64,000 nucleotides of DNA from Deltaproteobacteria bacterium (GCA_947477565.1 CANJUR010000019.1:1-64000), one strand, 5' to 3'; shown: positions 44,645-54,510, counted from the first letter of the stretch. Made by a program: numbers and translations. The notes: generated from the letters alone by a model not told the origin.

Positions 44645-46216
44645 ATGCCGACGATGCGGGAGCGAGTGGCGGCGCTGGAGGCCCGGCGCGCGAAAATCCA
44701 GGAGATGGGCGGCGCGGAGAAGATCGCCAGGCAGCACGACCGGGGGAAGCTGTCGGCGCGAGAGCGGTTTGCGCTTTTCTTCGACGAGGGGGTGTTCTTC
44801 GAGGTGGGGGCGCACGGCACGCAGATGGGCGTGGCGGCCGGGCCCGACGGGGCGGACAAGCCCGCGGCGGACGCAGTGGTGTGTGGCTTCGGCAAGGTCG
44901 ATGGGCGCGTGGTGTGCGCGGCGGCGTACGACTTCACGGTGAAGGGCGGCTCTATCGGCGAGGTGGGCGAGGTGAAGGTCACCCGGATGCGCGAGATGGC
45001 GCTGAAGGGGCGGCACCCGATGGTGTGGTTTATCGACTCCGCAGGGGCGCGCATCGAGCCGGGGAAGGGGAGCGAAGATCAGATCTCGCTCTTCGCCGGC
45101 AGCGGGCACCTCTTTCGCGAAGAGGTGATCATGAGCGGGGTGGTTCCGCAGGTGGCGGCGATGGTGGGGCCGGGGGCGGCGGGCACGGCGTACATCCCGG
45201 GTCTCTCGGACTTCGTCCCGATGGTGAAAAACATCGGCTCCATGGCCCTCGCGGGCCCGCCCCTCGTGAAGGCCGTCACGGGGCAGGACGTCGAGGAGCA
45301 GGAGCTTGGCGGCTCGAAGGTTCACTGCGAGGTGAGCGGCGTCGGCGACGGCGAGTACCCCGACGACGCGAGCTGCATCGCCGCCGTGCGGGCGTACCTC
45401 TCGTACTTCCCTTCGCACTGCGAAGAGGCGCCGCCGGTCGTCGCGTGCACCGACCCGATCGAGCGCCGTGAAGAGTCCCTGCTCGACGTGGTTCCGGACT
45501 CTCCCCGGCGCGCGTTCGACATGTACAAGGTCATCAAGGCGGTGGTCGATCACGGCACCGTCTTCGATATCAAGCCGCGCTTCGCTCGCAACCTCATCAC
45601 CTGCTTCGCGCGCATCAACGGGCGCTCGGTCGGCGTCGTGGCCAACAACCCGATGCACCTCGGCGGCGTGCTCGACATCGACGCCGCGGACAAGGGCGCG
45701 CACTTCATCCAGATCTGCGATGCGTTCAACATCCCGCTGGTGTTCTTCCAGGACACGCCGGGCTTCATGGTGGGCACCAGGGTCGAGCACGCGGGCATCA
45801 TTCGGCACGGCGCCAAGATGCTGCACGCGATGAGCGCAGCGACGGTTCCGAAGCTCACCGTGGTGACCCGCAAGGCCTACGGCGCAGGGTATTTCGTGAT
45901 GTGCGGACGCGCCTACGAGCCCGACCTCCTCGTGGCCTGGCCGGGCGCGGAGATCTCCGTGATGGGCGCCGAAGGAATGGTCGGCATCGCGGCGCGCAAG
46001 CTCTTCCGCGGCGAGGTGATGCCGCCGGAGATCAAGCAGCAGATGGTCGAGATGATTGCGGGCTACATCGACGTGTACAAGGTCGCGGGCTGGGGGCTCG
46101 TGGACGACATCATCGATCCGCGCGACACCCGACGGGTGCTCGCGTGGGGCCTCGAACTGGCGCAACACAAGAAGGTCGAGCGGCCGTACCGCAAGCGCGG
46201 CGTCATGCCGGTGTGA
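44645..46216 (+). CDS. Acyl-CoA carboxylase carboxyltransferase (propionyl-CoA type)
   Basis: A 523-residue beta subunit of a biotin-dependent acyl-CoA carboxylase. It transfers carboxyl from carboxybiotin to propionyl-CoA, and possibly acetyl-CoA. It shows the paired crotonase-fold halves with IDSAGARIEPG and the GPGAAGTAYIPGLSDF oxyanion region in the first. FQDTPGFMVG and KAYGAGYFVMCGRAYEPD are in the second. The family C-terminus includes VDDIIDPRDTRRVLAWGLE. A GGAG Shine-Dalgarno precedes the ATG. The biotin carboxylase subunit is not in the window. Confidence 0.95.
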   Translation: MPTMRERVAALEARRAKIQEMGGAEKIARQHDRGKLSARERFALFFDEGVFFEVGAHGTQMGVAAGPDGADKPAADAVVCGFGKVDGRVVCAAAYDFTVKGGSIGEVGEVKVTRMREMALKGRHPMVWFIDSAGARIEPGKGSEDQISLFAGSGHLFREEVIMSGVVPQVAAMVGPGAAGTAYIPGLSDFVPMVKNIGSMALAGPPLVKAVTGQDVEEQELGGSKVHCEVSGVGDGEYPDDASCIAAVRAYLSYFPSHCEEAPPVVACTDPIERREESLLDVVPDSPRRAFDMYKVIKAVVDHGTVFDIKPRFARNLITCFARINGRSVGVVANNPMHLGGVLDIDAADKGAHFIQICDAFNIPLVFFQDTPGFMVGTRVEHAGIIRHGAKMLHAMSAATVPKLTVVTRKAYGAGYFVMCGRAYEPDLLVAWPGAEISVMGAEGMVGIAARKLFRGEVMPPEIKQQMVEMIAGYIDVYKVAGWGLVDDIIDPRDTRRVLAWGLELAQHKKVERPYRKRGVMPV

Positions 46217-46486
46217 CGAGCGGCGAGGCTGCGTGGGTGGCTTCGTGGGTGGGGTCGGCGCTGCGGCGGGGCTGTTCAGGTACGACCGCAACGCTTGCAG
46301 CGCGCCACCGGGTCGCCCTGGCGGGCGTTGCAAGCGTTGTAACCGCCCGCAACCCGGCCTGGTGGGCGCTGCAACGCTTGCGACGCCCGCCGTGGGGGCC
46401 TGGCGGGGGCTCGCAACCATGGGTGCAGCGGTTCGTGTGTTGGAGTGGGCGTCGCAACGGTTGTTGCGAGCGACAAGGCCGGGGAG
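46217..46486. other. Non-coding region with GCAACGCTTGC inverted motifs
   Basis: Variants of GCAACGCTTGC occur at about 46289 and 46370. The inverted form TTGCAAGCGTTG lies at about 46327, so the first pair can fold around a GC-rich loop. No protein-coding signal was seen. It lies between two convergent genes and may act as a bidirectional terminator. Confidence 0.5.
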
Positions 46487-47176
46487 TCAGGGGGTCGGCG
46501 AATCGACGGGCGTCGGAGTCTCGTCCGAGACCCCTGCGGCGCGGTGCTGCTCGGCGAGGTCGTCGAAGATCAGCGGAAGCAACTCCAACTTGCCCGCGTG
46601 GCGCAGCAACCCCGTGATGAGGGCTTTGTTGGCGGTGTAGATCGTGAGCCACGCCTCCCGCTCGGCAGCGAGTTCTGGTCGCAGCAGGGCGCCGGTCACC
46701 TTCTGGTCACGGGACGAGAGATCAAGCTGCGAGAGGGTCGCGTGGTGGGCGCGAAACTCCGCCAGCCAGGTCTTGTGGTCGGCGAAGTGGGACTTGTGCT
46801 CGCCGATCTTGCTGACGATGTGATGCAGCAGCGCGACCAGTTTGGTGAGGCGACGGCGCGACGCGACCGACGGGGCGTCGCGGTCAAAGAACACCGAGAG
46901 CGCCACGGGGTGCCCCTTGATGGATTCGACGTACTTCCCGAAGCGCACCACGGAGTCGCGCGCGTCGGCCACGAGGTCGCCGTCGAGCGCGGTGGGCATC
47001 GGCTGTCGGTGGAGCACGTCGTACATCGCAGCGTCGGCCTTCGCCTGCGCGCTGCCAGCAAACTTCACCGCTCCGTCGAGCGCGGGCACGAGGCCCATGC
47101 AGACGGCAGCAAACTGATCGCAGGCGAACGCGCCGTAGATCAACGTCTCTCTCGGATCGATATGCGAATCAGCCAT
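46487..47176 (-). CDS. Conserved-looking helical protein of unknown function
   Basis: A 230-residue predicted cytoplasmic, helix-rich protein with no signal peptide or membrane segment (LVALLHHIVSKIGEHKSHFA, ALITGLLRHAGKLELLPLIF). The start MADSHID is supported by GGAGGG about 10 bases upstream; the frame extends 41 codons further without coding character. It is divergent from the enoyl-CoA hydratase-like gene. No family recognised. Confidence 0.7.
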   Translation of the reverse strand: MADSHIDPRETLIYGAFACDQFAAVCMGLVPALDGAVKFAGSAQAKADAAMYDVLHRQPMPTALDGDLVADARDSVVRFGKYVESIKGHPVALSVFFDRDAPSVASRRRLTKLVALLHHIVSKIGEHKSHFADHKTWLAEFRAHHATLSQLDLSSRDQKVTGALLRPELAAEREAWLTIYTANKALITGLLRHAGKLELLPLIFDDLAEQHRAAGVSDETPTPVDSPTP

Positions 47177-47407
47177 CGGGTAGACCCTCCAAGGCGCAGC
47201 TTCGCGCTTGTCGGGCCGTAGCGGCAGAGGGGGGTGTGACGTTTCTGGGGTTTGCGCTCGACGCCGCTCGCTCTTCGAGTCGGCGGACCTCCAGTGCAAC
47301 GGTGGCGCGCGGGGATTCTGCGATACCGTCCGGCGTCCGGCGCTGCGGACGCCCTCCGTCGCGGGCGATCGCAGAGGCCATCAGCTGGTGCAAAGAGGCC
47401 CTCAGCC

Positions 47408-48070
47408 ATGATCGATCTGCAGCGAGAAGGAAACGTCTTCGTGCTCCGCATGAACAGCGGAGAAAACCGCTTCAACCCCGAGTTTGTGCGCGCGATGAAC
47501 GCCGCGCTCGACGAGGTCGAAGGGCACGGCGTCCCGTCCGCGCTCGTGACCACTGGCGAAGGGAAGTTCTATTCCAACGGCCTCGACCTCGCGTGGATGG
47601 GAACCGATGGCGTCGATGCGATCGCCTTCGTTCGCACGGTGCACAAGCTGCTCGGCCGGGTGCTCGCGTTTCCGCGCCCCACGGTGGCGGCGCTCAACGG
47701 GCATGCGTTTGCCGGTGGGGCGATGCTCGCGCTCGCGCACGACTTCTCCGTGATGCGCTCCGACCGCGGGTACTTCTGCCTGCCCGAGGCTGACATCGGC
47801 ATCCCCTTCACCGCGCCGATGACCGCGCTGATCGCATCCCGCATCCCGCAGCCTGCGCTCCACGAGGCGTGCACCACCGGGCGGAGATACGCCGCCCCGG
47901 AGGCGCTACGGGCGGGCATCATCGCCGCCGTGGCGGACGAGTCCGCGGTGCTCTCGACGGCGGTCGCGCGCGCCGCTGCGCTGGCGGGCAAGGAGGCCAG
48001 CACGCTCGGGGCGATCAAGCGCGGTCTGTACGCCCCTGCGCTTCGGTTGCTCGAGAGCGACGCCGGCTGA
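47408..48070 (+). CDS. Enoyl-CoA hydratase/isomerase (ECI-like)
   Basis: A 220-residue crotonase-fold protein resembling delta3-delta2 enoyl-CoA isomerases. It shows the oxyanion motifs FYSNGLDLAWM (about 55-65) and NGHAFAGGAMLALAHDFSVM (about 98-117). YFCLPEADIGIPFTAPM follows, with a shortened C-terminus. It probably shifts the double bond of unsaturated fatty acyl-CoA. The start was set at MIDLQREG; the longer upstream frame is not homologous. Confidence 0.9.
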   Translation: MIDLQREGNVFVLRMNSGENRFNPEFVRAMNAALDEVEGHGVPSALVTTGEGKFYSNGLDLAWMGTDGVDAIAFVRTVHKLLGRVLAFPRPTVAALNGHAFAGGAMLALAHDFSVMRSDRGYFCLPEADIGIPFTAPMTALIASRIPQPALHEACTTGRRYAAPEALRAGIIAAVADESAVLSTAVARAAALAGKEASTLGAIKRGLYAPALRLLESDAG

Positions 48071-48102
48071 GCGCCGATCGCTCCTCCGATCGACTGCGCT
48101 CG

Positions 48103-49662
48103 CTACTGAAACGACTTCGCGGGCGCCATCCCCTCGGCGCCATCGACCTTCACCTCGCAGGCGAACACCTCTTCCATGAGGTCGGCCTTGCGCAGGGCGG
48201 TCCAGCGTTCGAGGGAGAGGTCGTGGTCGCCGGGGGTGCGCGGGTCGGGCGTAGCGCGCAGGGCGATGCGGCCCGGGGTGATGCGCACCGCCACGTCGAG
48301 AACCTTCCCCTGGTGCTCGCGGTCGAAGGCATCGGCCACGCGCAGCAGCGCCGCGAGCTTGCGAACCACCGTCCGCAGCCGCCGATCGAGCTTGCGGAAG
48401 CCCGGGTGCGAAAGGTCGGGCAGCGACTTGCGGTGGTAGCGCGAGACGTTGGCCACGACCTCCTTCTGCTCGGGCGTGAGGCCCATCAAATCGGAGTGCG
48501 TGATGATGTAATAGGTGTGCTTGTGGTGCGCGTCGAAGCCGACGAAGTCGCCTGCGTCGTGTAGCAGGGCGGCGAGCTTGAGAAGCGATCGCTCCTCGGG
48601 CCCGAGGTGGTGCAGGTCGGAGCACTGGTCGAAGAGCGAGAGCGCCATCGCCGCGACGTGCCTGGCGTGGGCCTCGTCGAAGCGGTACTTGCGGCCGAGC
48701 GCGAGCGCCTGCGCCTCCACCTCTGCGGCCTCGCCGGGGACATCCCACACCCGAAACGCGCGATCGACCAGCTCTGCGAGGATGCCGTCCTTCAGACCGA
48801 CGCCGGGCGTCACGACGCTGCTCGCGCCCACGGCGTCGGCCACCTGGGAGAGCACGAAGAGCGCGGGCACGATGACGTCCGCGCGGTCGCCGCGGAGGCC
48901 ATATCGCTCGCGACGGGCCCTCGGGGTGAGCGCTGCCATCTCTTCGCGCAGCACGCGCATCGCGGCGGTGTCGATGCCGTTGCCGTCGTCCGTCGCGAAG
49001 GGGCAGAGCGCGGCGATGGCCTCGGCGTTGCCGCCGGTCGCGACCACCACGTCGGGCCGCGACCCGCGGAGAAACTCCGCTTCGCCCAGCGAGCGCTCGA
49101 TGTACTCCGTCAGCAGCGCCCGACGCTCGACGGACACGGCGCTCTCGGGGTCGAGAAATGCCTCGTGGAGCCGCACGGTGCCCATCGGGAGCGACACCGA
49201 CGCGTGCGGCGCCTGATCGGTGAGCAGGGTGAGTTCGACGCTGCCGCCGCCGATGTCGATGAGCAGCGCGCGGCGGCCCTTGAGTTGGACCGCGTGGCGC
49301 ACCGCGACGAGCACGAGGCGCGCCTCTTCGACGCCTTCGATGACGTCGAGCTTGATGCCCGCCTCGCGCTCGGCGCGCTCGATGAGGAGGTCGGCGTTTT
49401 GCGCCTCGCGGACGGCGCTCGTCGCGACGGCGCGGTACGCATCGACGCCGGCTTCCTTCATCACATCGCGGAACATCTTGAGCGCATCGACGGCCTCGAG
49501 CGCCGCGGAGGGCGCGAGCCGTCCGGTGAGAAACACGTCGTGCCCAAGGCGCACCGGCGCCCGCTCGGCGGCGACCTCGCGCACCTGATCGGGAGAGAGC
49601 GCCTCGATGACCCGGAGGCGCATCGCGTTGGAACCGACATCAATGGCTGCGAAGCGGGGCAT
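48103..49662 (-). CDS. Ppx/GppA phosphatase with HD domain
   Basis: A 519-residue exopolyphosphatase/pppGpp-phosphatase family protein. The N-terminal actin-like ASKHA domains show FAAIDVGSNAMRLRV, ATSAVREAQN, LLIDIGGGSVELTLL and VVATGGNAEAIA. A C-terminal HD-type region (KLAALLHDAGDFVGFDAHHK) follows. Likely substrates are polyphosphate or (p)ppGpp. The start was set at MPRFAAID, where the family begins, with AAGGAG upstream. Confidence 0.94.
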   Translation of the reverse strand: MPRFAAIDVGSNAMRLRVIEALSPDQVREVAAERAPVRLGHDVFLTGRLAPSAALEAVDALKMFRDVMKEAGVDAYRAVATSAVREAQNADLLIERAEREAGIKLDVIEGVEEARLVLVAVRHAVQLKGRRALLIDIGGGSVELTLLTDQAPHASVSLPMGTVRLHEAFLDPESAVSVERRALLTEYIERSLGEAEFLRGSRPDVVVATGGNAEAIAALCPFATDDGNGIDTAAMRVLREEMAALTPRARRERYGLRGDRADVIVPALFVLSQVADAVGASSVVTPGVGLKDGILAELVDRAFRVWDVPGEAAEVEAQALALGRKYRFDEAHARHVAAMALSLFDQCSDLHHLGPEERSLLKLAALLHDAGDFVGFDAHHKHTYYIITHSDLMGLTPEQKEVVANVSRYHRKSLPDLSHPGFRKLDRRLRTVVRKLAALLRVADAFDREHQGKVLDVAVRITPGRIALRATPDPRTPGDHDLSLERWTALRKADLMEEVFACEVKVDGAEGMAPAKSFQ

Positions 49663-49723
49663 TGCGGTGGCCCACTCCTTACGACAGATCGGCCCCGTCG
49701 TGTTTGACCGCGAGGGGCCGGCG

Positions 49724-51448
49724 CTACTGGGGGATCGCCAGCCGCACCCGGGCGCTTTCGCCCGTCGTGAGCGTGACGCGCCGAGAGGTGTTGCGGCCGC
49801 CCGGCTGACTCGCGGCGACAGTGTGTGTTCCGGTAGCGACGCGCACCGTGCGACCGACGGCGAGGGGGTGGCCATCGAGCGTGGCGTTGCCCCAGGGCCG
49901 AACGATGACCGTGAGCGTCGCGAACGTCGGCGCGGCCTCCGTCTCCGTGGGAGGCTGCGGAGGTTGCGCATCGGGCGGTTGCAGGTGCGCTGCGGGCGGT
50001 TGCAGGTGCTCTGCGGGTGGTTGCAGGTGCGCGAGGGGTCGCGTCGATGGGGAGCGCGTGGCGAGCACGAAGGTGATGCCCAGCATGGCGATGGCGACGA
50101 CGAGCACCCCGAGCGCGAGGCGACGCATCAACGGGGGCGACGCGCCCGGGGTAGCAAGCGACGGGGGCGACGAGCCCGGGGTAGCAAGCGACGGGGGCGA
50201 CGAGCCCGGAGTAGCAAGCGACGGCGTGTGGAGCACCGTGGCAGCGAAGGGGATGTTCGACTGCGTCGAAGAGATGGGCAGCGGTCGATCGCCGAACACT
50301 GGCGGCGGTGTGATCGCGGTCTCGTCGGTGGAGTCCGTGGGCTCAGTGGTGAGGGAGATGACGTCGGTGCCCGTGGGAGCAAGCTCGCCCGGATGCTGCG
50401 GGCGCGTCGGCTCGAGCGCGACCGGGGCAGGGGCAGGGACGATCGCGGGCGTCAGCACCGAGGCCTGGTCGGGATAGAACTCGCTCAGCAACGCAGTGAG
50501 CGCGCGACCACCGGTGGAGAACGGGATCTCCTGCATCGCGTCGAGGGCGGCCGCGGCGGAGGGGAATCGCTGATCCATCGGGAGTTTAAGGAGGGTGTCG
50601 ATCCAGCGCTCGACGCCGGGAGGCACGTCTGGTCGGAGCGTGCGCAGCGCCGGTCGCTCGCCGCGCAGCATGGAGTAGATCACGTCGCGGTCTTTCCCCG
50701 GAAACGGCCGCTGCCCGGCGAGGAGCTCGAACGCGCAGATACCCAGAGCGAAGAGGTCTGTGCGCCCGTCGAGGGTTTTTCCGGTGGCCTGCTCCGGGGC
50801 CATGTACGGCAGCTTGCCCTTCACGAGGTCACCCTGGGTCTGGTGCAGCCGCGAGGAGGCCCTGGCGATGCCGAAGTCCGAGAGCTTCACTTCTCCGGCG
50901 TAGCTGATGAGCACGTTATGGGGCGTGACGTCGCGGTGCACGATGTTGAGCGGGACGCCGTGTTCGTGCTTCCCGTGGGCGTATTCGAGGCCGCGGAGCA
51001 CCTCGGAGAGGACGAACAGCGCAGCGTCGATGGGCATGCTTCGCCCCTCCGCTGCGAGGCGCTTGAGCAGGTGGCCTACGTCCGTGCCGTGCACCCACTC
51101 CATGCAGATGTAGAGCTGACCGTCGGTGCTGCCGAAGTCGTCGATGGCGACGATGTTGCTGTGTCGCAGCCGCGAGCTGATGCGCGCCTCGTCGATGAAC
51201 ATCTCCACGAAGGTGGGGTCGCCGCTGAGGTTGGGGCGGATGCGCTTGATGCAGACCTCGCGGCGGAAATCCATGGCGCCGCAGCGCTCGCCGAAGAAGA
51301 TCTCCGCCATTCCCCCTTGCGCGATTTTTTCCCTCAGTACGTAGGGCCCAAAGCGTTCGCCCTTGTACACAAGCTCGAGCTTAGAGGGAGCGGGCGGTTG
51401 GGTGCAAGGCTTTACCTCCCCCGGTGAATCGCGGCGCGTGGGCGGCAT
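49724..51448 (-). CDS. Hanks-type Ser/Thr kinase with PEGA-like tail, intact
   Basis: A 574-residue kinase. The catalytic domain (about 34-300) has AQGGMAEIFFG, Lys68 (VCIK), HRD Asp173, Asn178 and DFG Asp191. A variable linker is followed by a membrane helix (LALGVLVVAIAMLGITFVLA) and a periplasmic tail. The tail has HLQPPA repeats and a terminal PEGA-like beta domain (TLTVIVRPWGNATLDGHPL). The linker contains SLATPGSSPP repeats from exact 30-bp DNA units. It diverges from the M3 peptidase gene with about 27 bp between. The start was placed at MPPTRRDS; the frame otherwise runs far into the peptidase gene. Confidence 0.94.
   Translation of the reverse strand: MPPTRRDSPGEVKPCTQPPAPSKLELVYKGERFGPYVLREKIAQGGMAEIFFGERCGAMDFRREVCIKRIRPNLSGDPTFVEMFIDEARISSRLRHSNIVAIDDFGSTDGQLYICMEWVHGTDVGHLLKRLAAEGRSMPIDAALFVLSEVLRGLEYAHGKHEHGVPLNIVHRDVTPHNVLISYAGEVKLSDFGIARASSRLHQTQGDLVKGKLPYMAPEQATGKTLDGRTDLFALGICAFELLAGQRPFPGKDRDVIYSMLRGERPALRTLRPDVPPGVERWIDTLLKLPMDQRFPSAAAALDAMQEIPFSTGGRALTALLSEFYPDQASVLTPAIVPAPAPVALEPTRPQHPGELAPTGTDVISLTTEPTDSTDETAITPPPVFGDRPLPISSTQSNIPFAATVLHTPSLATPGSSPPSLATPGSSPPSLATPGASPPLMRRLALGVLVVAIAMLGITFVLATRSPSTRPLAHLQPPAEHLQPPAAHLQPPDAQPPQPPTETEAAPTFATLTVIVRPWGNATLDGHPLAVGRTVRVATGTHTVAASQPGGRNTSRRVTLTTGESARVRLAIPQ
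49976..50040 (-). repeat. 21-bp in-frame repeats (HLQPP units) in kinase tail
   Basis: Three successive near-identical 21-bp units encode HLQPPAE, HLQPPAA and HLQPPDA in the periplasmic part of the kinase. The period is in frame, so copy number can vary without disrupting the protein. Confidence 0.75.
50131..50220 (-). repeat. Three 30-bp tandem repeats in kinase linker
   Basis: Units at 50131-50160, 50161-50190 and 50191-50220 differ at only one or two positions. They encode SLATPGSSPP or SLATPGASPP just before the membrane helix. They probably set the length of a flexible juxtamembrane spacer. Confidence 0.92.
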
Positions 51449-51475
51449 CTCGCGTGTGTTACGGTTTTGCCCCCT

Positions 51476-53326
51476 ATGACGACCTCGTTGGACTCCACGC
51501 TGCGCTCCCTGCAGGACGAATTCCTCCAACTCCACTCCACCAAGGAAGACCTCTTCTGGTCCGCGAAGATGGGCATGGTGGACGACACCGAGGCGGCGCA
51601 GAAGGCCCTCTCCGCCGCGGAAATCGGGATGAACCGCTTCCTCCAGAACCCCGACGCGCTTCGCCATCTGCGCGACCTGCAGGCGACCGGGGAGGGCACT
51701 GCCGCGCAGCGCCGCGTGCTCGGCGGCTGGCTCGCCCTGTTCGCCGCCAACTGCATCGAGAGCCCGGAGGCGCGCTCTCTGTCGGAGGAGATCGTTGTCC
51801 TCGAGGGTGAGCTTCAGCGTGTTCGCGGTGGGATGAAGCTGGGGTTCATCGACCCGGCCACCGGGGCGTTTGAGGCTGCGGGGAGCAACAAGCTCGCGCT
51901 GATGCTGCGCAACGACGCCGACCCCTCGCGCCGTCGGGCCGCGTACGAGGGCCTGCGCTCGATCGAGACTTTCGTACTGGAAAACGGCTTCCTCGACGTG
52001 GTGCGCAAGCGCAACCAGCTGGGTCGCATGCTCGGTCACGCGGACTACTACGCGTGGCGCGTGCACACCGTCGAGCGCATGACGAAAGACGAACTTTTTG
52101 GCGCCCTCGACGACCTCGCCGCTCGCACCGCCGAGCGCAGCCGCGCGGAGCTTGCATCCTTCGCGCAGCGCCACGGCGACGGCGCCCTCGACCCCTGGAA
52201 CTTCCTCTTCCATCGCGCGGGCAAGCTCGCCGCGGCGCTTGATCCGTACTTCGGCATCGGCCCTGCGGTGCGCCGCTGGGGGCGCTCGTTTGCGGGTCTG
52301 GGCGTGAAGTTTCGCGGCGCGACGCTCACCCTCGACCTCGTAGACCGCGTCGGGAAGTACGAGAACGGCTTCATGCACGGCCCCGGCGTGGCCTTCAACG
52401 ACGCCGGCACCTGGCGTCCGGCGCGCATCAACTTCACCGCCAACGCCGTGCGCGGCGCTGTCGGCAGCGGGCTCCGCGCGACGGAGACCCTCTTCCACGA
52501 GGGCGGCCACGCGGCGCACTTCAGCAACATCGAGAGCGACGCGCCGTGCTTCGCGCAGGAGTTTGCGCCGACCTCCGTGGCCTACGCCGAGACGCAGTCG
52601 ATGTTCATGGACTCGCTGCTCGACGACGCCGACTGGCGCTCGCGCTACCTCACCGACGGGGACGGCCACGCCATTCCGCAGGCGCTCATCGAGGAGGCCA
52701 TCGCCGAGTCGCAGCCGATGCGGTCGTGGGACGTGCGGGCGATGCTCACGATTCCGATGGCCGAGCGTCGGCTCTACGAGATGTCCGACGAGGCGCTCGA
52801 GCCTGTCGCCGTGCTCGCCATGTTTCGCGCCGTGGAGACCGAACTCCAGGGCCTCTCCGCGGGCACGCGCCCGGTGCTGGCGGTGCCGCACCTGCTCGCG
52901 GGCGAGGCGAGCGCTTACTACCATGGGTATGTGATGGCAGAGATGGCGGTGCACCAGACGCGGGCGTTCTTCCTCGAGCGCGACGGTCACATCGTAGACA
53001 ACCCCAGGGTGGGCCCGGACCTCGCGCGGCACTATTGGAGCCCCGGCAACGCCCAGACCTTCAACGAGACGCTGCGCGCGCTCACCGGCTCTGCGCTCTC
53101 CGCGGACGCCATCGTGGCGAACTGCAACCTGAGCGTCGAGGAGGCCGTGGAGCGCGGGCGCGCGGCCATCGCGAAGCTGCCGTCCATCGCGATGCATAGC
53201 GGTCCCATCGACCTCGATGTTGCGGTTCGCCTGGTGCACGGTCGGGAGGTCATCGGTAGCACCGAGGGGTCTAGCTTCGAGCACCTCGCAGACGCCTTCG
53301 ACGCATGGATCGGTCTGGGAGCGTGA
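51476..53326 (+). CDS. M3-family-like zinc metallopeptidase
   Basis: A 616-residue cytoplasmic peptidase resembling the M3 oligopeptidase F/thimet group. It is helical throughout, with the zinc motif ATETLFHEGGHAAHF. His341 and His345 are ligands, Glu342 is the catalytic base, and the downstream SVAYAETQSMFMDS supplies the Glu ligand. It probably trims oligopeptides. The ATG start was preferred over a TTG three codons earlier. The stop overlaps the methyltransferase gene start by 4 bp. Confidence 0.88.
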   Translation: MTTSLDSTLRSLQDEFLQLHSTKEDLFWSAKMGMVDDTEAAQKALSAAEIGMNRFLQNPDALRHLRDLQATGEGTAAQRRVLGGWLALFAANCIESPEARSLSEEIVVLEGELQRVRGGMKLGFIDPATGAFEAAGSNKLALMLRNDADPSRRRAAYEGLRSIETFVLENGFLDVVRKRNQLGRMLGHADYYAWRVHTVERMTKDELFGALDDLAARTAERSRAELASFAQRHGDGALDPWNFLFHRAGKLAAALDPYFGIGPAVRRWGRSFAGLGVKFRGATLTLDLVDRVGKYENGFMHGPGVAFNDAGTWRPARINFTANAVRGAVGSGLRATETLFHEGGHAAHFSNIESDAPCFAQEFAPTSVAYAETQSMFMDSLLDDADWRSRYLTDGDGHAIPQALIEEAIAESQPMRSWDVRAMLTIPMAERRLYEMSDEALEPVAVLAMFRAVETELQGLSAGTRPVLAVPHLLAGEASAYYHGYVMAEMAVHQTRAFFLERDGHIVDNPRVGPDLARHYWSPGNAQTFNETLRALTGSALSADAIVANCNLSVEEAVERGRAAIAKLPSIAMHSGPIDLDVAVRLVHGREVIGSTEGSSFEHLADAFDAWIGLGA

Positions 53327-54465
53327 GCGCGCCAGGACCGCTGCGGTTTTTCGCCACGGCGGCGAAGGGGACGGAGCCCGCGCTGCGCGATGAGTTGCGC
53401 GCGATGCGTTTCTGGCACGTGCGAGCCGACCGCGGCGGGGTGCACTTCGAGGGCGCCCTCGGCGACGGGATGCGCGCGTGCCTCCACAGCCGCATCGCCA
53501 TGCGGGTGCTGCTCGAGCGCGGACGCTTCGCGGCCAAAGGCGAGCAGGCCCTCTACGACGGCGTGCGGGCGCTCGGGTGGGACGAGCACGCCTCGCCTCG
53601 GCACACGATCTCCGTCACCGCGACGTGCAGGAGCTCTCAGCTCACGCACTCGCAGTTCATCGCGCTGAAGACCAAGGACGCCATCGTCGATGCGCTGCGC
53701 GATCTGCACGGCAGCCGGCCCGATGTCGACGCGCGCGACCCGGACGTCTCCGTGGTGGTGCGTCTGGTGAAGGACGAGGCCACGGTGTACCTCGACCTCG
53801 CGGGCGAGGCGCTGCACAAGCGTGGCTACCGGGTGGCGACGGTCGATGCCGTGATGAAGGAGAACCTCGCGGCGGCGGTGCTTCGCATCGGGGGGTGGGA
53901 CGCCACGAGCGACCTCATCGATCCGGTGTGCGGCGCCGGGACGATCGCCATCGAGGCGGCGATGATCGCGTGTCGGGTGGCCCCGGGGCTGCGTCGGCGC
54001 TTCGGGTTCGAGCGCTGGCCGGGCTTCGACGCGGCGGCCTCGGTGCAGTGGGAGGCCCTCCTGGAGGCGGCCAACGCGGCGGTGCTCATCGAGTGTCCGG
54101 TGAAGATTCTCGCCACGGACGTGTCGCCCGCGGCGGTGGAGGTGACCGCGCAGAACCTCGCCTCGGCGGGCGTAGCGGGCGCCGTCACGCTGCAGCGCCG
54201 GGACGCTCGCACGTATCGCGAGGCGGACGGCCCTGCCTGGGTGGTGGCCGACCCGCCATACGGCGGTCGGCTCGCTGCGCAGCCGCTGCAACTGGCGGGC
54301 TTCTTCCGCCAGTGGGGCGAGGCGCTGCAGACGATGCGGGGCAGCACGGTGCTGCTGATTTCCGGCAACGTGATGGTTCAGCGAAACCTCGGACTCACGC
54401 CGGAGCTTGAGCATGAGCTCTACAACGGCGACATCGAGTGTCGGCTGCTGCGCTACCGCATCTGA
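53323..54465 (+). CDS. THUMP-domain class I RNA methyltransferase (RlmL-like)
   Basis: About 380 residues of COG0116-type methyltransferase, predicted to N2-methylate guanosine in 23S rRNA or tRNA. The N-terminal THUMP-like region covers about 10-160 and the hinge is LDLAGEALHKRGYR. The SAM site is DLIDPVCGAGTIAIEAAMIA. The catalytic DPPYGGRL fits the (D/N)PPY motif. It is coupled to the M3 peptidase through a GTGA overlap. An in-frame ATG six codons earlier is an alternative start. Confidence 0.92.
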   Translation: MSAPGPLRFFATAAKGTEPALRDELRAMRFWHVRADRGGVHFEGALGDGMRACLHSRIAMRVLLERGRFAAKGEQALYDGVRALGWDEHASPRHTISVTATCRSSQLTHSQFIALKTKDAIVDALRDLHGSRPDVDARDPDVSVVVRLVKDEATVYLDLAGEALHKRGYRVATVDAVMKENLAAAVLRIGGWDATSDLIDPVCGAGTIAIEAAMIACRVAPGLRRRFGFERWPGFDAAASVQWEALLEAANAAVLIECPVKILATDVSPAAVEVTAQNLASAGVAGAVTLQRRDARTYREADGPAWVVADPPYGGRLAAQPLQLAGFFRQWGEALQTMRGSTVLLISGNVMVQRNLGLTPELEHELYNGDIECRLLRYRI

Positions 54466-54510
54466 GGGAGCGCTTACCGGCTCTGGTAATCACACAGGAG
54501 GCGACGCCCC

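Noticed and set aside
49724-53284. A single 1186-residue minus-strand protein
   Set aside because: The part upstream of 51448 is antisense to the M3 peptidase and has no domain; the kinase starts at MPPTRRDS.
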